Shown here piece after piece: positions 25,417 to 34,367 of a stretch of 64,000 nt of DNA (position 1 is its first letter; each line of letters opens with the position of its first letter). The stretch comes from Butyrivibrio sp. (lineage in GTDB: Bacteria > Bacillota > Clostridia > Lachnospirales > Lachnospiraceae). The translations under genes were made by a program, and so were the position numbers. Under the pieces are notes generated by a model. That model searched no databases. It was not told the origin of the DNA and saw nothing but the letters and a program-made list of their open reading frames with translations. The DNA lies in assembly GCF_017635265.1 (NCBI RefSeq), contig NZ_JAGBLU010000146.1, forward strand, positions 1 to 64,000, written 5' to 3'.

Positions 25417-27078
25417 ATGAAAAGTAGTATTGACGAAAATAATTCAAAAAAGAATCTTTTTAAGCAGGCTGGTATTCTTGCGATTGCAGGTATAATCTCA
25501 AGAATTATCGGCCTGTTATATGGTAGTCCGCTGGCTGCTATTATCGGCGACGAAGGAAATGGCTATTATGCAGCAGCTTATGCGGTATATACCATCGTTC
25601 TTCTTATATCTTCATATAGCATACCATCTGCTATGTCCAAGATTATTTCAGGTAAACTTGCTGTAAAAGAATATAAAAATGCCCATAGAATTTTTAAATG
25701 TGCAATTATTTATGTTTCTGTTGTTGGAGGAATAGGAAGTCTTATTCTTTTTTTTGCTGCAGATATCTTAGTTGCCGGAAGATCAGCAACAGTCCTTAGA
25801 TTTTTTGCCCCAACGATATTTATATTTGGCTTTTTAGGTGTTCTTCGTGGTTATTTTCAGGCGCATAGGACAATGATTCCGACTTCTGTTTCACAGCTTC
25901 TTGAGCAGATTTTTAATGCACTGGTAAGTGTTGGGGGAGCATTTTTTCTTACAAATCTCGCAGGAACAGAAGATACTACCAAAAGAGCAGTATATGGCGC
26001 TATAGGAAGTTCTCTTGGTACCGGTGCCGGAGTCTTGATAGCACTATTGTTTATGCTCTTTGTATATAGTGTCAACAGAGATAATATCAAGAAAAGGATT
26101 CAGAAAGATACTCATGATGTAATGACAAATCAGGAAATTTTCAAACTGATTTTTTTGATTGTTACACCATTTATTTTAAGCACTTGTATTTATAATATCT
26201 CGACATTTCTTAATTCCACATTATTTAGCAGAATCCTTATGCATGTAAAGAACGTTGATGAAAGCACAATTGCCTATATGTATGGAATCTTTAACAGAAA
26301 GGCCATGGTTATCACCAATCTTCCGATTGCTCTTGCAAGTGCCGCGGCATCTGCCATGATCCCCGAAGTATCAACAACTTTCGAAAAAGGTGACATAGAA
26401 GGGGCAGGAAGTACAGTTTCGAGGGTGACAAGGATTATCCTTATGATTTCTATTCCTTGTGCCGTGGGACTGTTTGCTTTGGCCAGACCTGTTATGATGA
26501 TTCTTTTCCCGCAAAAAGCTTCCCTTGATGAAGCATCTATGCTATTAAGATTTTTGGCTATTACAGTAGTGTTCTATTCTTTATCTACTGTTACCAATGC
26601 GGTTTTGCAGGGAATAGGCAAAGTGAATTTCCCTGTGATTAACGCATTTGTAGCACTTATCGTTCAGACAGTACTTTTGAGTGTACTATTGATATATACG
26701 AATCTTGGAGATGTTGCGCTTTGTATTGTGACTGTAGTGTATTCATTCATGATGTGTGTACTTAACAATGTAGTGATGCATAAACATCTTCCGGTATTTT
26801 ATGACCTGAAAAAGACATATCTTTACCCATCAGTTTCAGCTGTAGCTATGGGAATTGCTGCTTTTGGAGTGTATGAGCTTTTTGAGCTTTTATTTGGATT
26901 TTTTGTCGGCAATGATTATTTTGTTAATCTATTTGCAACGATGATTGCTGTTTTTGTTGCTTCATTTGTTTATTTTGCAGTTCTTATAAAGTCAGGCGGA
27001 GCATCAGAAGAAGACATCAAGAGATTTCCTAAGGGTACAGCTATAGCTGGACTTTTAAAGAAAATTAAACTCTTGTGA
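25417..27078 (+). CDS. MOP-superfamily polysaccharide flippase (SpoVB/MurJ-like)
   Basis: A 553-aa membrane protein with about 14 hydrophobic spans. The N-terminal FKQAGILAIAGIISRIIGLLYGSPLAAIIGDEGNGYYAAAY order is typical of SpoVB/YtgP-type flippases that move lipid-linked sugars across the membrane. It starts 9 bases after glgA without a strong Shine-Dalgarno and is probably co-transcribed with trpS-glgA. Whether it flips lipid II or another lipid-linked glycan is not determinable. Confidence 0.88.
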   Translation: MKSSIDENNSKKNLFKQAGILAIAGIISRIIGLLYGSPLAAIIGDEGNGYYAAAYAVYTIVLLISSYSIPSAMSKIISGKLAVKEYKNAHRIFKCAIIYVSVVGGIGSLILFFAADILVAGRSATVLRFFAPTIFIFGFLGVLRGYFQAHRTMIPTSVSQLLEQIFNALVSVGGAFFLTNLAGTEDTTKRAVYGAIGSSLGTGAGVLIALLFMLFVYSVNRDNIKKRIQKDTHDVMTNQEIFKLIFLIVTPFILSTCIYNISTFLNSTLFSRILMHVKNVDESTIAYMYGIFNRKAMVITNLPIALASAAASAMIPEVSTTFEKGDIEGAGSTVSRVTRIILMISIPCAVGLFALARPVMMILFPQKASLDEASMLLRFLAITVVFYSLSTVTNAVLQGIGKVNFPVINAFVALIVQTVLLSVLLIYTNLGDVALCIVTVVYSFMMCVLNNVVMHKHLPVFYDLKKTYLYPSVSAVAMGIAAFGVYELFELLFGFFVGNDYFVNLFATMIAVFVASFVYFAVLIKSGGASEEDIKRFPKGTAIAGLLKKIKLL

Positions 27079-27176
27079 TGGGATAATATTACAAAGACAT
27101 ACGGATTTACTATAATAATTTCAATAAATAGCACTATTTGGATATGAATCCGGTAACTATAGGAGGAAGAGACTAA

Positions 27177-28223
27177 ATGAAAAAAGAAAACTTGAAAAAG
27201 TATACGGATTTTATAGTAAAAGAGACATCAGATCTTTTAAACATCGATTCTCCGACAGGATATACTAAAGAAGCCGCAAACTGGGTAAAGAACGAATTTG
27301 AAAAGCTTGGCTTTAAGGCACAGCTGACAAATAAGGGCGGTGTAATAGTTGATCTTACAGGAGAAGAAAAAGAGAATGGTCTCTTATTGGAAGCACATAC
27401 AGACACCCTTGGAGGAATGGTTGCAACCATTAAGTCAAATGGCAGACTTCAGCTTACAAACCTTGGCGGAATGAACCCAAATAATGCGGAGACTGAAAAT
27501 GTTCGTGTTGTTACAAAATTTAACGGTGTATATGAAGGAACGTTCCAGCTTAATAATGCTTCTATTCATGTAAATGGAGACTACGACGATACTAAGCGTA
27601 CATGGGAAAATTGTGAAGTTGTGCTGGATGAAGATGTTAAGACAAAAGAAGATACTGAGAAACTTGGGATTTCAGTTGGTGATTTTGTCTGCTTTGAACC
27701 AAATGTCAGAGTAACAGATTCAGGATATATCAAATCAAGATTCCTTGATGATAAGCTCAGCGTAGGCATTTTGTTGGGACTGGCGAAATATATAAAGGAT
27801 AACAAAATAATCCCTAAGAGAGCTCTTTATGCTCATATAACTGTATTTGAGGAAGTAGGACATGGCGGAAGCAGCAGTGTACCTAAAGGGTGTACAGAGG
27901 CAATTTCAGTAGATATGGGATGTGTTGGTGATGGCCTCACCTGTACAGAAAAACAGGTATCTATCTGTGCCAAGGACAGTGGTGGACCATACAGCTACGA
28001 TATAGTTCAGGGGCTTATAAAGGCAGCAATGGATAGCGGAGCAGATTATGCAGTAGATATTTATCCTCACTACGGTAGTGACGTGGAAGCAACCCTTCGT
28101 TCAGGAAACGATATCAAGCACGGTCTTATCGGTGCCGGCGTTTATGCATCTCACGGTTATGAGCGCAGCCATCGTGATGGTGCAGAGAATACCTTAAGAC
28201 TTCTCATACAGTATTCTCTTTGA
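27177..28223 (+). CDS. M42 family aminopeptidase
   Basis: A 348-aa cytosolic di-zinc peptidase (glutamyl/leucyl aminopeptidase type, often mislabelled endoglucanase). Metal and catalytic residues are all visible: EAHTDTLGG, SRFLDDKLSVG, VFEEVGHGGSS, VDMGCVGDG and the terminal SHGYERSHRDG. RBS is AGGAGGAAG. Transcription ends at 28251-28300. Confidence 0.93.
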   Translation: MKKENLKKYTDFIVKETSDLLNIDSPTGYTKEAANWVKNEFEKLGFKAQLTNKGGVIVDLTGEEKENGLLLEAHTDTLGGMVATIKSNGRLQLTNLGGMNPNNAETENVRVVTKFNGVYEGTFQLNNASIHVNGDYDDTKRTWENCEVVLDEDVKTKEDTEKLGISVGDFVCFEPNVRVTDSGYIKSRFLDDKLSVGILLGLAKYIKDNKIIPKRALYAHITVFEEVGHGGSSSVPKGCTEAISVDMGCVGDGLTCTEKQVSICAKDSGGPYSYDIVQGLIKAAMDSGADYAVDIYPHYGSDVEATLRSGNDIKHGLIGAGVYASHGYERSHRDGAENTLRLLIQYSL

Positions 28224-28250
28224 TTTTTATTTAACAATATGCACAAAATG

Positions 28251-28300
28251 GAAACTGGCTTGCTTTATGCGATTGGCATAACATAGCCGGTTTTCTTTTT
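28251..28300 (+). terminator. Terminator after the M42 peptidase
   Basis: GAAACTGGCT (28251-28260) pairs with AGCCGGTTTTC (28285-28295, with G-U pairs) around an inner TGCTTTATGC/GCATAACA repeat; TTCTTTTT follows. Confidence 0.75.
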
Positions 28301-28490
28301 GGGAAACGCAAAAAAATCAAAAAATATAGATGAAATTTTAACAAAATTTTCATAAAAATTTCAATATTTTTGTAATTTAATTTTCATTTATTGCAAAATA
28401 GCGGAAAAAATTTAGCCGATTTAGACATGGTGCGACTTTGTACGTTTTTATATAATTCTTTTTGTACTTTTTAGTAATTGGAGGAGAAAA

Positions 28491-30215
28491 ATGTATAAAA
28501 AAGCACTAATCAATTTAACAGCCGTTACTATGGCAATGTCTGTAGTATTCGGCGCATCACTTACTGCATTCGCAGCGGATGGGGATCCGGCAACTGTTCC
28601 AGCAAGAAATGATGAAACATGGATTCAGACAGAAGAAGAAATTGATCCAATAGTTGAATCATATTCGGAAGATTTAGTAACAGATAGTGGCAAAACCGCA
28701 TGGTCTACTGTATATGCCGATGGGGAGAATGTTGATTTAACTGTAAATGTGGATGGTAAAGTAGAGAACCAGTCTGATTATTGGAGAACAGTTGGTGCTA
28801 TCAATGGTGGAGAAGTAACTGTAAATGGTGATGTATCATCTCCCAATTTAACATCACTTGATAAAGAAGGAAAATCTGAGACTACTAATAGTGCCGCTGA
28901 AGTTTTTAAGAATTCTTCTGTTACAATCAATGGTGATGTTACATCAAACGGTAATGGAATCAAAGCATCTGGCTCAAATGCCACTATGACTATTGGTGAT
29001 ACCTCTGAGGATGGCAGCGAAGGAAATGTAACAGCAGAAAAAACTGCTATTATAGCAGAAGGAGAGTCAACCACTAAGGTTTACGGAGATGTTACCGGTT
29101 CTACAGCTATTGACATGCAGAATAATTCAAATGTCCTTGTAGAAGGAACCGTGTCATATACTGAAAATGGTATTGTCATTAACGAGACTTCATCTTCTGA
29201 TAATGGTCAGGTAAAGCTTCTTGGAACTTTAACTGATACATCAGATTCTAAGGATAATTCAGCAATTGAAGTTACAACTAAAAGTGGTGACACTTTCGAA
29301 GATATTACAAGTAAGCTTCCTAATATCGTTGTATATGAGATTACTGATGATACAAACCTTGTCAGTGTAATAACGGAAGATGAGAATATCAGCAAAGATG
29401 TTGAAGAATATATTAAAAATAATATTCAGTATATTATCAAGCATGATGATGAAGATGAAAATGTTATTAAATATATTTCAGGTAAGAATTATACAGCATA
29501 TATGAGCTCATCAGTAACAGATAAGCAGGTTGTAGATAATGATTCAAATATTATCACAATGACTGTAAATTCAGCTATTAAAGTTGCGGTTCAGGAAGGC
29601 TATTCAGTTACAGCAGGTGATAATGTAACAGTAACTGATCTTGGAAACGGCGTATATGAGATCACTCTTGATAATAATAAGGGTGGCGTTACCATTAAAG
29701 CTCATCTTATCGGCGGCAGAATAGTTGCTGAAAACACAGATGAAAATGTAAACGATGAAGAGCCGCGCACAGAAGCAGATGCTCCTTCAGAACCATTTAT
29801 ATTTGCTAAATTTACAGTAACTCCAAATGGAGCAAATGCGCTTCCTACAGTACTCGGCGCTTACATTGGAGAGGAAGCTTCAAATGTGCCTGTAGAAGCA
29901 ACCAAGATCGTTAAGGTTTCTGCCGGAAATCTTACAGCCATTGAGTACAAGAATGCATTCATCAAGACTGTTACAGAGGCTCCACAGGATGCGACAGTAA
30001 TCCTTGAGACAGCTATGTGCTCATGCCTTGATAAGGCAATGGTTGATGCTCTTGCTACAAGACCTGATGTATCAGTTCAGATTGTTTTTCCTAAGGATAA
30101 GACCGGTACAGAAAACTATTCTGTAACAATTCCAGCAGGATATGATGTAAGCAGCCTTGTTGATGAAAATGGATATTGCGGATTTATGTACCTTAATTCT
30201 ATTTTTGCAAAATAA
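28491..30215 (+). CDS. Secreted beta-helix-like repeat protein
   Basis: A 574-aa exported protein. The signal peptide is residues 1-28 with an AFA|AD-type cleavage site. Residues ~75-245 carry irregular repeats of a valine/asparagine pattern (EVTVNGDV, SVTINGDV, TKVYGDV, NVLVEGTV), which suggest a right-handed beta-helix. The last ~100 residues (AIEYKNAF...CSCLDKAM...YGYCGFMYLN style) recur at the end of many Lachnospiraceae surface proteins. There is no sortase motif and no catalytic signature. It is preceded by ~190 AT-rich bases with a TATAAT at 28451-28456 lacking a clear -35. Confidence 0.75.
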   Translation: MYKKALINLTAVTMAMSVVFGASLTAFAADGDPATVPARNDETWIQTEEEIDPIVESYSEDLVTDSGKTAWSTVYADGENVDLTVNVDGKVENQSDYWRTVGAINGGEVTVNGDVSSPNLTSLDKEGKSETTNSAAEVFKNSSVTINGDVTSNGNGIKASGSNATMTIGDTSEDGSEGNVTAEKTAIIAEGESTTKVYGDVTGSTAIDMQNNSNVLVEGTVSYTENGIVINETSSSDNGQVKLLGTLTDTSDSKDNSAIEVTTKSGDTFEDITSKLPNIVVYEITDDTNLVSVITEDENISKDVEEYIKNNIQYIIKHDDEDENVIKYISGKNYTAYMSSSVTDKQVVDNDSNIITMTVNSAIKVAVQEGYSVTAGDNVTVTDLGNGVYEITLDNNKGGVTIKAHLIGGRIVAENTDENVNDEEPRTEADAPSEPFIFAKFTVTPNGANALPTVLGAYIGEEASNVPVEATKIVKVSAGNLTAIEYKNAFIKTVTEAPQDATVILETAMCSCLDKAMVDALATRPDVSVQIVFPKDKTGTENYSVTIPAGYDVSSLVDENGYCGFMYLNSIFAK

Positions 30216-30230
30216 TATTTCTTTAAAATA

Positions 30231-30268
30231 AAAAAGTGCTTTCGGAATATTTTCCGGAGGCACTTTTG
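30231..30268 (+). terminator. Terminator after the secreted repeat protein
   Basis: AAAAGTGC (30232-30239) pairs with GCACTTTT (30260-30267) around an inner TTTCGGA/TCCGGAG stem, ending in a T-rich tail. Confidence 0.8.
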
Positions 30269-30309
30269 TGTTGCGTATTTTATAATTCTGTGCAGAATTG
30301 TATTGAATA

Positions 30310-30338
30310 TTGACAACAAAGATATTTGATATTATCAT
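30310..30338 (+). promoter_or_regulatory. Promoter of the DUF2156 gene
   Basis: Consensus TTGACA (30310-30315), 17-base spacer, TATCAT (30333-30338). One of the strongest promoters in the window. Confidence 0.8.
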
Positions 30339-30401
30339 AGGTTGTGCACAATATAATAGTGCAAGTGAGTTAAGCTTTTTAATTATAGGAGCAATAATTT
30401 T

Positions 30402-31328
30402 ATGGATAGAAAAATATCATTTCATAGACCGGTATTTGAAGAATCTGCCAAATTGGCCCGGATATATTCTCTAAGGGATAATAGGACGTGTGATAGTACT
30501 GTACTTGATACGTATATTTGGAAAGATCTTTATAACACACAGATTTATATAGAGGATGAAGCAGCTTTAATTTTGATGCATGATGAAAAGGGATATTTTG
30601 CTGCAATGCCATATTGCAGAGAAGAAAAACTGTCAGAGTATTTTGGGCTTTTAAAGGATTATTTTAATGAGGAGTTAAAAAGTCCATTACGGATAGCTCT
30701 TGCTGATGAAGAGGCTCTAAATTCACTGAATCTTTTTGATGATAATAATTTTGTTGTAGAAGAAGAGTCTGATCTTAAGGATTATTTGTATGATGCGGAA
30801 GAATTAAGAAAACTTCCGGGAAAGAAATTTCAGAAGAAAAGAAATCTAATAAATAAATTCATGAAGGATTACGAGGGAAGATGGGAATATAAGACACTTT
30901 GTTGTGTTGATGAATATTTCCTTGAAGAGTTCATGAAAAAGTGGGTTGAAATCAGACTTTCGGAAGGTGTTGACAGCGAAGCTACTCTTATCATTGAGAA
31001 AGACGGAGTGATAGATATGCTGCGGAACTGTGACAAAGTAACGTTTAGAATAGGTGGAATCTTTATTGACGAAGTTCTTGAGGCTTTTGCCATTGGATCT
31101 TACAACAGCCGTGAAAAAATGGTGGTTGTAAGTATTGAGAAGGGAAATTCCGATATTCCGGGTATCTATCAGGTTATGAATCAGCAATTTCTTTTGAATT
31201 CTTATGAAGATGCCCAAATAGTCAATAGAGAGGATGATATGGGCCTAGAGGGACTTCGACATGCCAAGGAAAGTTATAATCCTATTGGCTTTGCACGAAA
31301 ATACAGAGTATATCAGAAATGTATATGA
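30402..31328 (+). CDS. DUF2156 (LPG synthase C-terminal-like, GNAT fold) protein
   Basis: A 308-aa soluble protein. The N-terminal FHRPVFEESAKLARI...DSTVLDTYIWKDLY and C-terminal QVMNQQFLLNSYEDAQIVNREDDMGLEGLRHAKESYNP are typical of DUF2156, two GNAT-like domains related to the catalytic part of MprF. The membrane domain of MprF is absent, so aminoacyl transfer to lipids is not established. RBS is TAGGAGC. Confidence 0.85.
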   Translation: MDRKISFHRPVFEESAKLARIYSLRDNRTCDSTVLDTYIWKDLYNTQIYIEDEAALILMHDEKGYFAAMPYCREEKLSEYFGLLKDYFNEELKSPLRIALADEEALNSLNLFDDNNFVVEEESDLKDYLYDAEELRKLPGKKFQKKRNLINKFMKDYEGRWEYKTLCCVDEYFLEEFMKKWVEIRLSEGVDSEATLIIEKDGVIDMLRNCDKVTFRIGGIFIDEVLEAFAIGSYNSREKMVVVSIEKGNSDIPGIYQVMNQQFLLNSYEDAQIVNREDDMGLEGLRHAKESYNPIGFARKYRVYQKCI

Positions 31329-31331
31329 TAT

Positions 31332-31388
31332 ACCGGATAATCCTGAAATAATGTCTAAGCTAACAGTACATTAAATGAATTATCCGGT
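31332..31388. other. Inverted repeat between convergent genes
   Basis: ACCGGATAAT (31332-31341) and ATTATCCGGT (31379-31388) form a perfect 10-bp stem with a 37-base loop. There is no T tract, so terminator function for the convergent DUF2156 and rqcH genes is only possible. Confidence 0.45.
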
Positions 31389-31462
31389 AATAGCTTCATA
31401 AATCATGAGTGAGCCTTGAAGTGGTTTATAAGTAAAAAATCTAAATTAGTGAAGAAGTGTAA

Positions 31463-33247
31463 TTATTCACTTACAAGCTTTAGCGAAGAAATGTCGGGGG
31501 CAATTGCCATGGAATAGTTAGTGTAGTATACAACAAATCCCGGTTTTGCACCGCCGGGCTTTTTGACATCTTTTCGTTTTAAATAGTCAATTTCTACCTT
31601 TTCCTGATTTTTGCCCTTTGAATAGAATGCGGCAAGAGCAGCAGCCTCTTCGAAGGCTCTGTCAGGAACTTCTTTTCCGCCGGTGATCAGAACAACGTGT
31701 GAGCCGGCTATTTTTTTTGCATGAAACCACCAGTCACCACCGTTTGCTGTCTTAAAGGTTAGTTCGTCGTTCTGGTAGTTGTTTTTTCCAACATAAATAT
31801 CAAATCCGTCACTGCTGATATAGTGAAATGGTTTACTTGTTATCTTTTCTTTTCGTCCGTTTTTAGCTGTTGGATGTGATTTGATATAGCCGCTTTCAAC
31901 AAGTTCTTTTCTTATTTGAGCAAGATCAGCCTCATTTTGCGCAATTTCCAAGGCACTTTCTATTGATTCAAGCTGCTCGACAGCTTCAGAAACTTCTTTT
32001 ATCTGCTCATCCATAGCTTCAGCAGTGCGCTTAAGCTTGGTATATTTATCAAAATATTTTTTTGCATTCTGGCTTGGAGTTAGAGTAGGGTCAAGAGAAA
32101 TTGTTACATCTTCACCGGTATTGTAATCGTTGACTGTTATGCTTTTTGCTCCCGGCTCTGCGCTGTATCCGTATACGGTTAAAAGCTCTCCGTAAATTCT
32201 GTATTTATCTTTTTTTTCGCTGTCTTTAAGCTGTTTTGTCTGAAGATCAAGCTTTTTAACATTCCTTTCAAGGGCAGTCTGTACAATTTTTCTGAGATCA
32301 AAAGACTTTTGTCTGATCCTTGTATAGACATTTTTTTCAGCATAGTATTGTTCAATTAGTGTAGATATATCAGAAACATTTAATGCTCTGTAGGTGGAAG
32401 GCTCAGCTTCGTAGATAGTGAGCGGAATAGAAGCATACTCTTTTGGCACATCACCCGAATAGATTATGGAAGGAGAAAAATTGCCGCATCTTACAAGTTC
32501 CATCACTTCATCGAAAGCTCTGTAGACCTTTGCACCTTCAGCTGCTTCAAGGGCGATTGCTGATTTATCAGCATCAACTCCTGATCTATAGCATATTTCC
32601 TGCGATACTATAGGCGAAAGACCTGTGTAGCTTGAGTAGATAGCCTTAAAAATAGGCATCCCTTTGCTTAAGACAGCACTGGAAAATTCATCAGCCGTAG
32701 TAGTAAGAGGATTTATTTTTTCCTGTGAAGGGACAAAATATTCTCTTCCCGGAAGAACCTCTCTTACAGAGCTTACAGATGCTGGAATGTGCTTGATTGA
32801 ATCAATTATTACATTATTTTCATCCGTAAAAATAATATTTGAATATTTTCCCATGATCTCGATCAAAAGAACTTTATGCCTAAGATCGCCCATTTCATCC
32901 AGATGTTCGACTTCAAAGCGGATGACTCTCTCGAGGCCTCCGGGCTGAGTTACTGATACAATGCGGCCGTTCTGGATGTGTTTTCTAAGGAGCATGCAGA
33001 AATTCGGAGCTGTCATTGGAGAATTCTTATTGTCATCTGTCATGTAGGCAAGTGGAAGAGAAGCGTCGGATGACAATACAAGTCTTTTTTGCTTTATGCC
33101 ATACTTGTCCGCATTTTCATAGGAAAGTTTTACAGTAATAAAAAGCTCGTCGCTTTCTGTCTGAGCGATCTTATATATACGACCACCAACCAGGTAATCG
33201 CTAAAATCTTTAGTTAAGTTTGCAATAGTTATTCCGTCAAATGCCAT
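31463..33247 (-). CDS. rqcH: RqcH, ribosome quality-control NFACT protein
   Basis: A 594-aa Rqc2/NEMF homologue that binds stalled 50S-peptidyl-tRNA complexes and directs C-terminal alanine tailing. The NFACT-N domain begins MAFDGITIANLTKDF; a helical coiled-coil middle (~residues 290-450) precedes the NFACT-R domain (HYISSDGFDIYVGKNNYQND...GGDWWFHAKKIAGSHVVL). The conserved DR motif of the N-domain reads Glu-Arg here (GGLERVIRF, ~residues 105-113). Length is normal. Often annotated as fibronectin-binding protein. Confidence 0.93.
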   Translation of the reverse strand: MAFDGITIANLTKDFSDYLVGGRIYKIAQTESDELFITVKLSYENADKYGIKQKRLVLSSDASLPLAYMTDDNKNSPMTAPNFCMLLRKHIQNGRIVSVTQPGGLERVIRFEVEHLDEMGDLRHKVLLIEIMGKYSNIIFTDENNVIIDSIKHIPASVSSVREVLPGREYFVPSQEKINPLTTTADEFSSAVLSKGMPIFKAIYSSYTGLSPIVSQEICYRSGVDADKSAIALEAAEGAKVYRAFDEVMELVRCGNFSPSIIYSGDVPKEYASIPLTIYEAEPSTYRALNVSDISTLIEQYYAEKNVYTRIRQKSFDLRKIVQTALERNVKKLDLQTKQLKDSEKKDKYRIYGELLTVYGYSAEPGAKSITVNDYNTGEDVTISLDPTLTPSQNAKKYFDKYTKLKRTAEAMDEQIKEVSEAVEQLESIESALEIAQNEADLAQIRKELVESGYIKSHPTAKNGRKEKITSKPFHYISSDGFDIYVGKNNYQNDELTFKTANGGDWWFHAKKIAGSHVVLITGGKEVPDRAFEEAAALAAFYSKGKNQEKVEIDYLKRKDVKKPGGAKPGFVVYYTNYSMAIAPDISSLKLVSE

Positions 33248-33282
33248 TTTGGTAAAACCTCGCTAATATATTTTGCTAAAAA

Positions 33283-33318
33283 TATCCAAGACTTTCTGTC
33301 TACAGATAAGCCTTGGAT
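33283..33318 (-). terminator. Terminator after the alpha/beta hydrolase
   Basis: On the minus strand ATCCAAG (33318-33312) pairs with CTTGGAT (33290-33284) and is followed by ATTTTTAG. Confidence 0.55.
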
Positions 33319-33370
33319 AAGATTTTACACTAATTTTTTTTGCCATACAAACAATATACAGATTTTTGTT

Positions 33371-34174
33371 TTAATTCATAAGGAATTTATACATTCTGTC
33401 TCTGTAATCAGGAGCTGTGTCATAGGCAGCATGTCCATAACCGATATACATATAAAGTCTGAAATCCTGTCTGTAGTCCAGATTCTCGGCGATTTCCATT
33501 GTCGCATCGGAATCAAGTACCGCATCTTCATAAGATCCGATTGCTAAAGTGGGGCACTGTATCTTTTTTAAATCATCAGAAATATCAAAGCCCAGGATTG
33601 ATTTTGCAAGTATTATAAATCTATTTAGCTCTGCTGTAGTTACTGCATTACTCATGTCAGAAAAAAGGTCTTTATATTCATCGTAAATTCTTTCAGGATA
33701 TATTTCTTTTGCGAAACTCTGATATAGAGCGTGAACATCGCCTTTTTCGGCCAGAGATATCCATTTTTCAATTACTTTGGTCTGTTCTGGCTTAATATGA
33801 GAAGAGGTCGAGCCTAGGACAAGCTTCTTTATAAGATCGGGATATTCAATGGCCATGACCATCGCGATCATTCCCCCTTGAGAAGCACCGAACAGAGAAA
33901 TGTCTTTTAACCCCAGCTCTTTGATTGCTTTTATCGTGTCATAGGCCATCTCGTGGATAGAATAGTTCTCAGGAATGGCTTCTCGTCTGTCGAATACATA
34001 AATAGTGAAGTTGTCTTTTATTCTTGAAGAATATTCGGCTTCAACTGCATTTGCTGCTCCCATTACGCTTTGAATACTAAGGCCCGGAATTATAACCAAT
34101 GTGTTTATTCCGGTGCCGAATTTGAAGAAGTTCATTGAAAAATCAGGTGTTATAACCTTACTTAATTCTGCCAT
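33371..34174 (-). CDS. Alpha/beta hydrolase
   Basis: A 267-aa soluble hydrolase. The nucleophile elbow is GASQGG (Ser), the acid is probably Asp in GSYEDAVLDS, and the His lies in GYGHAAYD, giving a complete Ser-Asp-His triad. The substrate cannot be predicted. It is divergent from uxaB with about 190 bases between starts. Confidence 0.88.
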   Translation of the reverse strand: MAELSKVITPDFSMNFFKFGTGINTLVIIPGLSIQSVMGAANAVEAEYSSRIKDNFTIYVFDRREAIPENYSIHEMAYDTIKAIKELGLKDISLFGASQGGMIAMVMAIEYPDLIKKLVLGSTSSHIKPEQTKVIEKWISLAEKGDVHALYQSFAKEIYPERIYDEYKDLFSDMSNAVTTAELNRFIILAKSILGFDISDDLKKIQCPTLAIGSYEDAVLDSDATMEIAENLDYRQDFRLYMYIGYGHAAYDTAPDYRDRMYKFLMN

Positions 34175-34272
34175 TTATTGTTCCCCTCACGTGATTATTG
34201 TACTTTTTATCATATCACAATTTATGTACCTTCCATATTTCGAAAATAAAAAATAAAAAGAAAAAATAGGTA

Positions 34273-34302
34273 TTGTAAACGCTTACATTCCTGTGGTATA
34301 AC
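34273..34302 (+). promoter_or_regulatory. uxaB promoter
   Basis: TTGTAA (34273-34278), 18-base spacer, TATAAC (34297-34302). The -35 lies inside the upstream uronate-type operator. Confidence 0.5.
34274..34287. promoter_or_regulatory. LacI-family operator 1 of uxaB
   Basis: TGTAAACGCTTACA, near-perfect palindrome with a central CG as in LacI/CcpA-family operators. It overlaps the -35. Confidence 0.75.
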
Positions 34303-34331
34303 AATAAGTGTAAAAATTCATTTTTAGAACA

Positions 34332-34349
34332 AATGTAAGAGCTTACATT
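34332..34349. promoter_or_regulatory. LacI-family operator 2 of uxaB
   Basis: AATGTAAGAGCTTACATT, an almost perfect 18-bp palindrome located just downstream of the predicted transcription start and 19 bases before the ATG. Confidence 0.8.
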
Positions 34350-34367
34350 TTTAGGAGGATATGGGTA

